Counted from the first letter of the stretch, positions 1-6,334 are shown. The stretch: DNA of 8,724 nt from JBGTLA01 sp041744375 (GCA_041744375.1 JBGTLA010000048.1:1-8724); one strand, 5' to 3'. Translations and numbers: made by a program. The notes: a model not told the origin generated them from the sequence alone.

Positions 1-1
1 C

Positions 2-493
2 GCCTTCGTGATCGGCCAGACCCGCACTATGCAACAAGACGTCACTTATGGTCTCCGACAACTCGTCGACGTCTCCGTCAAAGCACTCTCGCCGGGCATC
101 AACGACCCCACCACCGCCCAAGACGCGATCTTCCACACCGCAGCCGTCCTCTCAGAACTGCTCCGCCATGACCCACCACCAGCCGTAACGATCGACCGCT
201 CCCGCCGTCTGGTCATGGCGCAACAGCCGTCGCACCGCCAGCTGGTCCAGCTCGCCTACGACGAACCACGCCGAGCCGCCGCCACACATCCCACCGTTTG
301 TATCTACCTGCTCGCCACACTCGACTCGCTGATCGAGACCCTCAATGCAGCAGGACTGGGACGCCGAACCACCGAACTCAACCGACAAGCGCGCCTCGTC
401 GCCGAAGGCTGCGGACGCAGCACCCCGCTCGGTGACGACGTCGAATCAGTCAAGGACGCGTACGCCCACAAGTTCAAACGACGCGACCCGTGA
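2..493 (+). CDS. DUF2254 family membrane protein, C-terminal part (5' end outside window)
   Basis: The frame is open from base 2, so the gene begins upstream of the window; about 163 C-terminal codons are present and the stop is TGA at 491-493. The stretch ALSPGINDPTTA, preceded by a QDVxYGLRQLVDVSVK-type segment, is the hallmark of the C-terminal soluble half of DUF2254 proteins. These are predicted inner-membrane proteins whose N-terminal transmembrane helices would lie upstream. The rest is helical and polar, ending in a basic tail (HKFKRRDP), as expected for a cytoplasmic domain. The function of the family is unknown. A GTG at 8 is an internal codon, not a likely start. The family call comes from remembered motif similarity and is fairly secure. 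Confidence 0.85.
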   Translation, partial: AFVIGQTRTMQQDVTYGLRQLVDVSVKALSPGINDPTTAQDAIFHTAAVLSELLRHDPPPAVTIDRSRRLVMAQQPSHRQLVQLAYDEPRRAAATHPTVCIYLLATLDSLIETLNAAGLGRRTTELNRQARLVAEGCGRSTPLGDDVESVKDAYAHKFKRRDP

Positions 494-565
494 CGTCACG
501 ATTGTCGTCTCCGGTGTTTTCGGTCTGCCCGCGACGGGGTCGATCGTCTATGCCATTCACCACAT

Positions 566-703
566 CCAACGGCCAAGCTCAGTGAACGGCTGCAGCTGCG
601 GATCCGGATCAGACCGCTGCTGCGAGGTGCGCTCGGCGGAGTTTGGCTGCCGATCGGAGCCTTCGGGGTCGGCAACCTGGCTACGACCCTCCTCGGTTCA
701 TGA
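566..703 (+). pseudogene. possible major-facilitator (MFS) transporter fragment
   Basis: In the frame ending at TGA 701-703 the translation reads LLRGALGGVWLPIGAFGVGNLATTLL. This hydrophobic stretch, following a basic helix, resembles part of an actinobacterial MFS transporter in which a PxGAFxxGNxAATLL-like segment forms a membrane helix. There is no plausible start codon or ribosome binding site, and only about 40 residues look coherent. If the reading is right, it is a scrap left by deletion. The similarity is from memory and short, so chance hydrophobicity cannot be excluded. The rest of 494-837 contains nothing I can support. Confidence 0.25.
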
Positions 704-837
704 TGGACACTGTGGCGCCGGTTGGTGCCTGACATTGGTTGATCCTCGGCTTCTGGTTCCATTACTTCTTCGATGGGGGCGGCAGGTCATCGTTGAAGGA
801 GGGCTTGGTCGCGTTGGTGGAGCTGGGGCTGGTGGAG

Positions 838-1029
838 GCGTGCAGGACCCTCAACGTGTCGGTCGACACCACCAACTTCGCAGCGGGAGGACAGGTCGCC
901 GTCACCGTCACCTGTGAGGCATCCTTCGCCGACATCGCCATGCTCGCCGTCCCCGGCAGCCGCACCTTCGACGCCACCGCCATCGAGGTGATCGACACCT
1001 ACCGAGCCGACGCGGAGACCACGCCGTGA
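838..1029 (+). pseudogene. TadE-like pilus assembly protein, C-terminal remnant
   Basis: About 63 codons match the C-terminus of actinobacterial TadE-like proteins: a Cys, then LNVSVDT, an F-x-x-GG-x-V-x-V-T-V-C beta strand, A-x-LAVPGSRTF, and a final EVIDTYR. In the intact family this follows an N-terminal membrane helix that anchors the minor pseudopilin. That helix is absent here. Upstream codons in the same frame run back only to a stop at 730-732, and the TTG at 739 is an implausible start. The stop codon TGA (1027-1029) overlaps the next GTG start by four bases, the usual tadE-tadG arrangement. The 3' half of the locus is therefore original and the 5' half has been replaced or deleted. 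Confidence 0.6.
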
Positions 1030-2192
1030 ACCGAAATGGCGAACGGGGAGCGGTGTCCACGTTCCTGGCAGTCCTGGCTCTCGCCCTCCTCATGGCAGCC
1101 GGGCTCGGCATCTACGGCGGCCGCAAAGTCAACCTGCTGCGGGAGGCGAGCCACCTGGCCTCGAGGCTATTGCGCTGCGCTCGCACCTCCGAGGAAGCGT
1201 GGCGCCTTGCTGACGCTTACGGTGAGGAGGTAGCCGCTCACTTCTGGCGAGAGTTCAGCTACTTCGGACTCGGGCCGGAATTCCCAGGTGCTGGTGAAGT
1301 CGCGAGTCGTCTCCGCGGCGTTGGTCGATTCGCCGCATCTCTGGACCTGTTGGCTATATATGCGCCGAAGGAGGCGGGTCTTGACTTCGCCGAGTCGATC
1401 GCTCAGGGCTTCGAGGGTCTCATGTCATCCGAGGTCGAGGATCCTGAGTGCGTGTGGATGGTTCACGGCCTGGAACCCTTGCTGAAGGTACTGGCCGATC
1501 ACCGAGAAGCACTCGGGTCAACACGAGTTCTGCACATCGAGTGGTTCTTCCTGCCCGCATTGGGATACGACCCGCAGGCGCCGACACTTCACTCGGCTCT
1601 CGCTGAAGACCCCGGATGGTTCGTCGACATCGTCACGCTCCGATATCGGCCAGCCACTTCAGGCGAGGCTGGCGAGGAGCGAGAGACTGAGTCAGAGCAG
1701 CACAAGCAGCTGGCGTCCAACGCCTACAGGCTCCTGTCGTCTTGGTCGACATGTCCAGGCACTGGAGCAGATGGCTCAGTCGACCCCAAGGCTCTGCGAA
1801 GCTGGGTTTCTGAGGCCCGACGACGTCTCGCAGAAGCCGACAGAGTCGAGGTCGGCGACCAGGAAATCGGAAAAGCACTATCCGCAGCACCGGCGGGTGG
1901 CGACGGGCTACGGCCAGGGGAGACCGTAAGAAATCTCTTAGAGGAGTTGGAACTGCCAGCTATCGACACCTACCTCGGCATTGTGTACACGAGGGGAGCG
2001 TCGACTCGAGGCCTCTACTCAGGCGGGGGAGCAGAGTGGAAGCTTGCTGAGGAGTATCGTGGCTACGCGAGACAGCTGAGCCGCCAGTGGCCGCGGACTA
2101 GCACGATCATGGCGAGGGTCGCCGAGAGCTACGAAGCCCAAGCTCGACGCTGGGACAACGAGGCAGAACTTCGTCGGCGAGGTCTCGGATGA
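1026..2192 (+). CDS. chimeric protein: TadG-like N-terminus joined to an unrecognised ~340-residue C-terminal module
   Basis: 388 residues from a GTG at 1026 that overlaps the tadE stop (GTGA). Residues 1-43 match the N-terminus of Tad/Flp TadG-like proteins: RNGERGAVSTFL, a hydrophobic helix at about 12-30, then GGRKVNLLREASHLA. After that the pilus pattern stops. Residues ~45-388 are a mostly helical soluble protein with conserved-looking segments such as AHFWREFSYFGLG, IEWFFLPALGYDP, ALAEDPGWFVDIV and a C-terminal RGxSTRGL / GG / PRT / YExxA pattern. This resembles, from memory, the C-terminus of large uncharacterised bacterial proteins. The second part has weaker GC bias and rare codons (AGA, and TTA at 1938-1940), suggesting a different origin. 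The simplest reading is a deletion or recombination junction near 1155-1165 that happened to stay in frame. Whether the product is made, and its function, are unknown. Confidence 0.6.
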   Translation: MNRNGERGAVSTFLAVLALALLMAAGLGIYGGRKVNLLREASHLASRLLRCARTSEEAWRLADAYGEEVAAHFWREFSYFGLGPEFPGAGEVASRLRGVGRFAASLDLLAIYAPKEAGLDFAESIAQGFEGLMSSEVEDPECVWMVHGLEPLLKVLADHREALGSTRVLHIEWFFLPALGYDPQAPTLHSALAEDPGWFVDIVTLRYRPATSGEAGEERETESEQHKQLASNAYRLLSSWSTCPGTGADGSVDPKALRSWVSEARRRLAEADRVEVGDQEIGKALSAAPAGGDGLRPGETVRNLLEELELPAIDTYLGIVYTRGASTRGLYSGGGAEWKLAEEYRGYARQLSRQWPRTSTIMARVAESYEAQARRWDNEAELRRRGLG

Positions 2193-2420
2193 TGGGCGTG
2201 CCAAATCCCTGTCCAATGAACTCCGAGGACCTTCGAGTAGAGGAGATTTCTGACGGTATACCGGGGCGTCAATGACTTGTTCGAGTCCACAAAAAGTCCA
2301 CATGAGAACCCAGAAACGACCCGAAACGACGGCCGTTGTCCGAAAGAGAAAAGCGCTTCTCACCAGGTCCTTTGATTTGAACTCCCAGGTCACAGCAGAC
2401 GCTTGACATTCGTTCGCAAC
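2193..2420. other. non-coding stretch with paired direct repeats next to att-like site
   Basis: I see no convincing gene here. It contains AGTCCACA twice (2284-2291 and 2295-2302, 11-bp period), GAAACGAC twice (2313-2320 and 2323-2330, 10-bp period) and the palindrome CGGTATACCG (2254-2263). Helically phased direct repeats beside a tRNA-type 3' end are what integrase arm sites or excisionase sites look like, but the repeats are short and this is inference. The following non-coding stretch, 2459-2684, holds nothing I recognise. Confidence 0.35.
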
Positions 2421-2458
2421 GAGGGGGTCCACGGGTTCAAATCCCGTCAGCTCCACCA
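2421..2458 (+). other. isolated 3' end of a tRNA-Ala-like or tmRNA gene; probable attachment site
   Basis: A perfect T-arm is present: stem ACGGG (2431-2435), loop TTCAAAT (2436-2442), stem CCCGT (2443-2447). It is followed by the acceptor strand CAGCTCC (2448-2454), discriminator A and an encoded CCA (2456-2458). The acceptor strand would pair with GGGGCTG or GGAGCTG, the 5' end of tmRNA and many tRNA-Ala genes. No such 5' half occurs upstream at tRNA or tmRNA distance, and the bases at 2409-2425 do not fold as an anticodon arm; they instead form TCGTT/AACGA around a CGC loop. This is therefore a truncated 3' end, the classic footprint (attL/attR) of an integrase-borne element. tRNA-Ala and tmRNA cannot be told apart from this fragment. 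Confidence 0.6.
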
Positions 2459-2684
2459 AACGTCCTGGTCAAGGCGATTGTTTATCGTCCATCAGCTGGC
2501 CCTATTCATAATCCTGCAGTCTTGCGTTCCACAGACGGCCCACAAGGTTCGTCTAGAACTGACGGACGTTGCTTTTCGTCGCTCACAACGCCGGGAGCGG
2601 CTCTACCTGATTCGGGTGAGGTCAGGCGCTGGTCGCAGCCGGTGGAACCGCTCCTAAGCAGAGGCCGATGGTTCTTGCCCGCGA

Positions 2685-3128
2685 TTAGTACGAGTCTCGT
2701 AGCGTCTTGACGCGGTCGTGGACCACGCGGATCTCGCCGAGCTGGCGCTGCACGAGGCTTCGGAGCTCAGATGAGATGTCCTCCTCGAGGGCAGCTTCGT
2801 ACTCGGACACAGCATGGTCTTCTCCCCTCTCGGCTGCCTTCAACACCGCCTCGGGGTCATCGCCCGTGACAGAGTCCTTCATCGACATCCAGGCTCGATG
2901 GAGCTTTCCTCCTGTAGTGCCCGATTCATCCAAATCGTCGCCGTACTCTGCTGCCATAGACTCCAGCTCTTTGTAGAAGGTGCCCCGCTGTTGGGAGAAT
3001 CGGCGGAACTCGGAAGCAAGGTCGCTGTGCGCACCGTCGGCCAGGATGCCGGCGGCCGAGTCGAAGCCTTGCTCCCCGTCCCTCAGCGTCTCCATCAAGT
3101 CTCTCGTCATCTTCACATCCGGGTTCAT
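2685..3128 (-). CDS. PA2169/DUF2383 family ferritin-like four-helix-bundle protein
   Basis: 147 residues, the usual size for this family. Recognisable segments are LMETLRDGEQGFDSAA at the N-terminus, a central LHRAWMSMK, then AVLKAAERGEDHAVSEYEAAL and a C-terminal HDRVKTLRDS helix. The acidic/His pattern and four amphipathic helices are typical of PA2169-type ferritin-like bundles, which are often linked to stress responses; their biochemical role is not established. I chose ATG 3126-3128 because GGAGG lies six bases upstream (minus strand), although the frame is open to 3323. The longer version would start upstream of the predicted transcription start and adds Cys/Arg-rich sequence with no family match. 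A sigma-B/F-type promoter lies about 60 bases upstream. The gene is divergent from the small membrane-protein gene at 4711, the two being separated by an insertion sequence. Confidence 0.85.
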   Translation of the reverse strand: MNPDVKMTRDLMETLRDGEQGFDSAAGILADGAHSDLASEFRRFSQQRGTFYKELESMAAEYGDDLDESGTTGGKLHRAWMSMKDSVTGDDPEAVLKAAERGEDHAVSEYEAALEEDISSELRSLVQRQLGEIRVVHDRVKTLRDSY

Positions 3129-3188
3129 CGCGAGCCTCCGTATCGTTCTTCGCGTCTGCAGGCGCGTCCCGCAGCATTCCCAGTCCTG

Positions 3189-3215
3189 GTACCCAGGGCG
3201 CCGGCATCGGAAACC
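3189..3215 (-). promoter_or_regulatory. sigma-B/sigma-F-type stress promoter of the PA2169-like gene
   Basis: On the minus strand GGTTT (3215-3211) is followed after 16 bases by GGGTAC (3194-3189). This fits the actinobacterial general-stress consensus GTTT-N14-16-GGGTA(T). The expected transcription start near 3182 gives a ~54-base leader carrying the GGAGG site. It is seen by eye; a single site could be chance, but the match upstream of the divergent gene strengthens it. Confidence 0.55.
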
Positions 3216-3308
3216 TGTTGCTGCGGGCCGAATGGTCTCAGTCGGTCGATGTGGTGCCCGGCCCCAGGGCAGGTAATCGCATTGTGAGACAACTTGCAGC
3301 ACAGTTCG

Positions 3309-3317
3309 ACGTGGAAA
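3309..3317. repeat. 9-bp target site duplication, left copy
   Basis: ACGTGGAAA lies directly outside the left inverted repeat and is repeated exactly outside the right one (4634-4642). Duplications of 8-9 bp are normal for IS256-family transposition. Confidence 0.85.
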
Positions 3318-3357
3318 GGTCACGGCCTAAGTTCCCTGTAAACGAGGGTGGCCCGAG
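3318..3357 (+). repeat. left terminal inverted repeat of the IS
   Basis: A 40-bp imperfect repeat pairs with 4596-4633. The inner half contains CCTGTAAACGAGGGTGGC, which also runs up to the transposase start, so the gene's translation signals overlap the repeat. Confidence 0.85.
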
Positions 3358-3362
3358 CCACC

Positions 3363-4592
3363 ATGTCGAGCAAGCAAACGCACGACAAGGAGGTCGGGCC
3401 GATCAGGAAGGTAGCGCCGTCTGTGATGGCACGTGAGGAACTGGACCAGTTGTTGGCCGGCGGGGTGGATGAGGGAGCCAATTTGATCTCGGAGGTGGTG
3501 GCCACTTGCACTCGGCTGGTGATCCAGTCGCTGGTGGAGGCCGAGCAGCGAGATTTTCTGGGTGGGCGGGGCCGGTATCAGCCTCGGGAAGACGAGGCCG
3601 GTCATCGGGGGTGGCGCAACGGCTACGAGGACCGAAACATCTCCACGGCTGAGGGCCAGGTCGGGGTGCGGGTGCCGCAGGTGCGTGACGCCGGCGAGCC
3701 GTTCCGGTCGACGCTGATGGGGTTCTTGGAGGGCAACTCGGAGGTGTTGGAGCGGCTGGTGATGGAGATGTATGCCCGGGGCCTGTCGACCCGGGATGTG
3801 GAGGACGCTTTCCGGGACGCCACTGGGGAGCTGGTCATCTCCCGGTCGGCGGTGTCGGAGGTGACCGACAGGCTGTGGGACCAATGTGAACAGTTCTGCG
3901 GGGATCAGCTCGGACGGCCGCAAGCATCTGCTCCACTTGGCGGTGGGCAACAAGGAATCCGAGAGGGACCACTGGACCGAGTTCTTCTGGCACATGATCC
4001 GCCGGGGGCTACGGCCACCTACCTCGGTGACCTCCGACGGGGCGCCGGGGCTGATCAAAGCGCTCAACAAGGTATTCGGTTCCTCTATCCGGGTGCGGTG
4101 CTGGTTCCACCGCCTCGCCAACATCCGGGCCAAGCTCCCCGACGAGGCGGCTCCCCAGGTGATGGCCGAGATCCGAGCGATCAGAGACGCCCCCACCCTT
4201 GACGCCGCCCGGGCCCAAGCCGACCGGGCGCCAACCGGTACCGCCGAGAGTTCCCCTCGGCGGTGGCCTGCCTCGAGGACGACCTCGAGGCGCTGCTGGC
4301 GGTGCATCGGGTGCCGGTGCGGCACCGCTTCTGGGTCCGGACCACCAACCTGGTGGAACGCTCCTTCGCCGAGGAGCGGCGACGCACCAAGGTTATCCCC
4401 CGGCTGTTGGACGAACGCTCGGCCATGAAGCTGGTGTTCGCCACCCTCATCCGCTGCGCCGACCGATGGAGCCGATGTGGGATCACCGACCTCGAACGCC
4501 TCCAACTCCGGGCTCTGCGCCAAGTGCTCGGGCTCGAACCACCAACCGTTCACGACAACCAACAAGACGACCAAGACAAAGAAGTGGCATGA
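3363..4592 (+). pseudogene. IS256-family transposase, inactivated by an internal deletion and a frameshift
   Basis: Three frames must be joined to read the transposase. Frame A (ATG 3363 to ~3900) gives the N-terminal half with RGWRNGYEDR, VRVPQVRD and ARGLSTRDVEDAF. Frame B (from GGG 3901 to ~4227) gives GISSDGRKHLLHLAVGNKES, the second DDE aspartate in VTSDGAPG (Asp 4036-4038), and CWFHRLANIRAKLP. Frame C (from GCC 4230 to TGA 4590-4592) gives EFPSAVACLEDDLEALL, the catalytic Glu in TTNLVERSF (4356-4358), then EERRRTKVIPR. At ~3900 about 35 residues are missing compared with relatives, including the YLFLDA-type segment that carries the first catalytic Asp. The second break at 4228-4229 is a +2 or -1 shift. 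The enzyme cannot be active. A GTG at 3348 is an alternative start. Confidence 0.9.
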
Positions 4593-4595
4593 ACG

Positions 4596-4633
4596 CTCGG
4601 CCACCCCGCTTACAGGCGCCTCAGGACTTGACC
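4596..4633 (-). repeat. right terminal inverted repeat of the IS
   Basis: 38 bp, ending TGACC at 4629-4633, complementary to GGTCA at the left tip. It begins three bases after the transposase stop codon. Confidence 0.85.
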
Positions 4634-4642
4634 ACGTGGAAA
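4634..4642. repeat. 9-bp target site duplication, right copy
   Basis: An exact copy of ACGTGGAAA (3309-3317) directly beyond the right inverted repeat. Confidence 0.85.
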
Positions 4643-4654
4643 CGCCAAACTCTT

Positions 4655-4680
4655 GTTTGCCGCACCCCAATTAGGGGTAT
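4655..4680 (+). promoter_or_regulatory. sigma-B/sigma-F-type stress promoter of the small membrane-protein gene
   Basis: GTTT (4655-4658), a 16-base spacer, then GGGTAT (4675-4680) is a full match to the general-stress consensus of Streptomyces sigma-B and mycobacterial sigma-F. The expected start near 4687 leaves a ~24-base leader before ATG 4711. The spacer length is identical to that of the divergent promoter at 3189-3215. Confidence 0.65.
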
Positions 4681-4710
4681 CAACCGACACACCCACGAGA
4701 AAAGAACGGA

Positions 4711-4914
4711 ATGGTAATGAAAAAGCTTCACGAAATGGGACTCACCTCGCAGATGGCGTACATGGGGGGGTTGGTAGGGATCGGACTCAGCATCCTCACC
4801 TGGGCCTTCCGTGACGGCGGCAAGCGGGAGTCCGCCGAGCGACTGGCGATCTTCATCGGGCTGTGGCCCCCCACGCTGATCCAGTTGGGCCGAGCATTGG
4901 CGGATCAGGAGTAG
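4711..4914 (+). CDS. small two-helix membrane protein, unknown function
   Basis: 67 residues. Helix 1 is about residues 17-33 (YMGGLVGIGLSILTWAF). A short charged loop, RDGGKRESAER, follows, and helix 2 is about 45-60 (LAIFIGLWPPTLIQLG) with a Pro-Pro kink. The loop is strongly positive, so it probably faces the cytoplasm. I do not recognise a named family, though similar short hypothetical proteins occur in actinobacteria. The Shine-Dalgarno signal is weak (AACGGA); ATG 4717 is an equally possible start. A stress-sigma promoter lies just upstream, which suggests induction with the divergent PA2169-like gene. A 17-bp tandem duplication covers the 3' end and stop codon. Confidence 0.7.
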   Translation: MVMKKLHEMGLTSQMAYMGGLVGIGLSILTWAFRDGGKRESAERLAIFIGLWPPTLIQLGRALADQE

Positions 4915-4937
4915 AAACCAATCAGGAGCAGAAACCA
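4904..4937 (+). repeat. 17-bp tandem duplication spanning a stop codon
   Basis: ATCAGGAGTAGAAACCA (4904-4920) is followed at once by ATCAGGAGCAGAAACCA (4921-4937), 16 of 17 identical. The first unit carries the TAG stop of the small membrane protein (4912-4914). In the second unit the T has become C, removing the stop. It looks like a slippage duplication with no obvious function. Confidence 0.8.
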
Positions 4938-4956
4938 CCCGTCAAGACAGACTGAT

Positions 4957-5766
4957 GTGATTCGAGGCTCTCGGGACGACAGTGCAGAAGAACACGAGCA
5001 GGTGAGGTCCTCTGCTCACCGTCCCATGTCGGCCCACGTCACGAAGGAGGCGCCTGGCCGCCGTCCCCGTCCATTCTGGCTCCGACGGCCGGCCATGATC
5101 GCCAGGGGCCTGCGTCTAGACAGGGATCGGCCCGACCTGGACCAACTCAACAAGATCAACGATCCGGAAGAGTTCGTTTGGGCGGTACTTCCGTACGCGG
5201 CCCGGTCGTTTGCGCCCACCATCCTCCTGCTGCCTGAGAAGGCAGCCCGCACCTTCGCGGTGGCCTACCTATATGCCAGGATGCTGGACACCTACGAGGA
5301 CCTTTCCCCCGGCCCGGTCGAGGCGCAGGACTCTCTCGAGCGTTCGCCGCCCGGTTTCGCTCCGATCCTCTCGCCTTCGCACCTGATCTACCGTCCCCGA
5401 CAGCTGTCGCCTCCTGTGATCGGGCACACCTCCTGTTGGTGAAGCGGTATGCCCTGGTCGATGAGGTCTTTCGAGGACTGCCCGAGGAGATCGCGAGCGC
5501 ATCGCAGGCTGATAAGGCTGATGGCGACGGGGATGGCCACCTATTCCGAGGTATTTCACCGCCAGAACGGCGTGTTGGAACACGCCGAGCAGGTCTCGGA
5601 CTATTGCCACCGCGCTCTCGGGCTTCCGGCGCTCTTCGTCCTGGACACCTTCTTCGGGGAGGTCAGCGCCGATCATCGTCGTCACGCGCTGAGGGTCTCA
5701 GAGCTCATCCAGTTGGCCAACATCACGCGAGACATCGAGAAGGACCTGTTTCGGTTGGAACGCTGA
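4957..5766 (+). pseudogene. squalene/phytoene synthase family enzyme, frameshifted and 3'-truncated
   Basis: Members of this family join two prenyl diphosphates head to head (squalene, hopanoid or carotenoid precursors). The frame from GTG 4957 carries the family start, DPEEFVWAVLPYAARSFAPTILLLPEKA, and the first Asp-rich motif DTYED (5287-5301). Near 5344 one base appears lost, and the match continues in the next frame (AARFRSDPL, then LLLVKRYALVDEVFRGLPEEI). Near 5505 one base appears gained and the first frame resumes with RLIRLMATGMATYSEVF, SDYCHRALGLPALF and the second motif NITRDIEKD. The frame then stops at 5764-5766, well short of the usual length; the C-terminal helices are missing. 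Start choice is uncertain: ATG 5026 and 5095 also fit and none has a good ribosome binding site. Two shifts plus truncation argue for decay rather than sequencing error. Confidence 0.75.
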
Positions 5767-5849
5767 CAATGCGTCTCGGCAGATTGGGCCACGGGCGCAT
5801 GCAAGAGATCTGCGCAGCTTTGGCGGTGGCCGTCGATTGCGACATGTAG
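5748..5849 (+). pseudogene. possible C-terminal tail of a MazF/PemK-type toxin
   Basis: In the frame ending at TAG 5847-5849 the last ~33 codons read VGTLTMRLGRLGHGRMQEIC followed by AALAVAVDCD. This resembles the end of PemK/MazF endoribonuclease toxins, where a GRL-x(4)-M-x-E-x-x-x-AL-x-x-A helix closes the fold. The toxin's beta-barrel core is absent: its place is taken by the squalene synthase remnant, which overlaps this segment in another frame. No antitoxin gene is visible. The match is short and from memory; it marks a likely deletion junction near 5745. Confidence 0.3.
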
Positions 5850-6332
5850 TTTCGAACGAGGAGCGAGAAGCCACCCTCATGCGCAAGCATTTCCCCGGCT
5901 CCACTGGCTTGACAATATTGCTCGAGACGACTTTGGGTCGCACGTAGACCTTGTTCACAGCCATCGGACTGAAACTGAACGCTGGTCCGATCAACCGGAG
6001 GTCGATGGCTCGACGCCGGACCTGACCAATACCTCACCCGAACGCGCCAAACATGGTCGCATGAGGAGGTGCCGAAATGGCGCCACTACGGAGCAATCAC
6101 CTGCCCTCCGGTGGGGCCATCCCGGATTCGGTGCCCCGAATCACACAATCTCCGCCGGAGACGAGCTCGCCTGCCGGTCAGACCCCAGATCGAAACGGGG
6201 CTCGAAATCGAAGCGAGTCAGTCAGTCGTCCCTCCTTTCGCTCACGGTTCAGGATGAACGCCGCTATGAACGGATCGGGTTCTTGGGGGTGGACACCATG
6301 TAGCGGCGGCCGACGGTTCCTGGGCCAGCAAT
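5850..6332. other. ~480-bp stretch with no convincing gene
   Basis: Open frames here are short and lack family resemblance or steady codon bias. The one point of note is an 85-codon frame (ATG 6077 to TAG 6332-6334) with a strong Shine-Dalgarno site, listed separately. No terminator hairpin with a T-tract was seen. Confidence 0.4.
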
Positions 6333-6334
6333 AG
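6077..6334 (+). CDS. doubtful small ORF with a strong ribosome binding site
   Basis: 85 residues from ATG 6077, preceded by GAGGAGGT with GGAGG at 6065-6069, seven bases from the start, which is better than most sites in the window. The product is rich in Ser, Pro, Arg and Gly, has no hydrophobic helix and matches nothing I know. Third-position GC is less marked than in the neighbouring mod genes, so it may be a remnant or a chance frame. It ends just before the promoter of the molybdate regulator, so it could only act as a separate unit. Confidence 0.2.
   Translation: MAPLRSNHLPSGGAIPDSVPRITQSPPETSSPAGQTPDRNGARNRSESVSRPSFRSRFRMNAAMNGSGSWGWTPCSGGRRFLGQQ

Larger units (their letters stand above)
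3318..4633 (+). mobile_element. IS256-family insertion sequence, complete ends, defective transposase
   Basis: 1316 bp between perfect 9-bp direct repeats. The left terminal repeat (3318-3357) and the reverse complement of the right one (4596-4633) both begin GGTCA. They match at 18 of the first 24 positions, then share CCTGTAA followed by CG, GGGTGGC and CGAG with two one-base gaps. The only gene is a Transposase_mut (MULE/IS256) pseudogene reading inward from the left end. The length is slightly short for this family, consistent with an internal deletion of ~100-120 bp. Perfect target duplications show that the flanks have not rearranged since insertion. The element sits between two divergent stress promoters without breaking either. 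Confidence 0.9.

Noticed and set aside
345..917. 190-codon plus-strand frame
   Set aside because: Overlaps the DUF2254 end and the TadE remnant in the wrong frame and shows no coherent domain.
2060..2458. a complete tmRNA (ssrA) gene
   Set aside because: No GGGGCTG-type 5' end, no tag-peptide reading frame ending in ALAA, and the upstream bases are coding sequence.
2019..2459. 146-codon minus-strand frame beginning MVELTGFEPV
   Set aside because: This start is the well-known false translation of the reverse strand of a tRNA-type 3' end; the rest overlaps the chimeric gene.
3129..3323. 65-residue N-terminal extension of the PA2169-like protein
   Set aside because: It would begin upstream of the predicted promoter and lacks family similarity; ATG 3128 has GGAGG at good spacing.
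3327..4670. 447-codon open frame on the minus strand
   Set aside because: It lies antisense to the IS256 transposase and across both inverted repeats; its composition is that of a GC-rich shadow frame with no family resemblance.
5909..5937. TTGACA as a promoter -35
   Set aside because: The -10 position 17 bases downstream is TTTGGG, and no gene follows.
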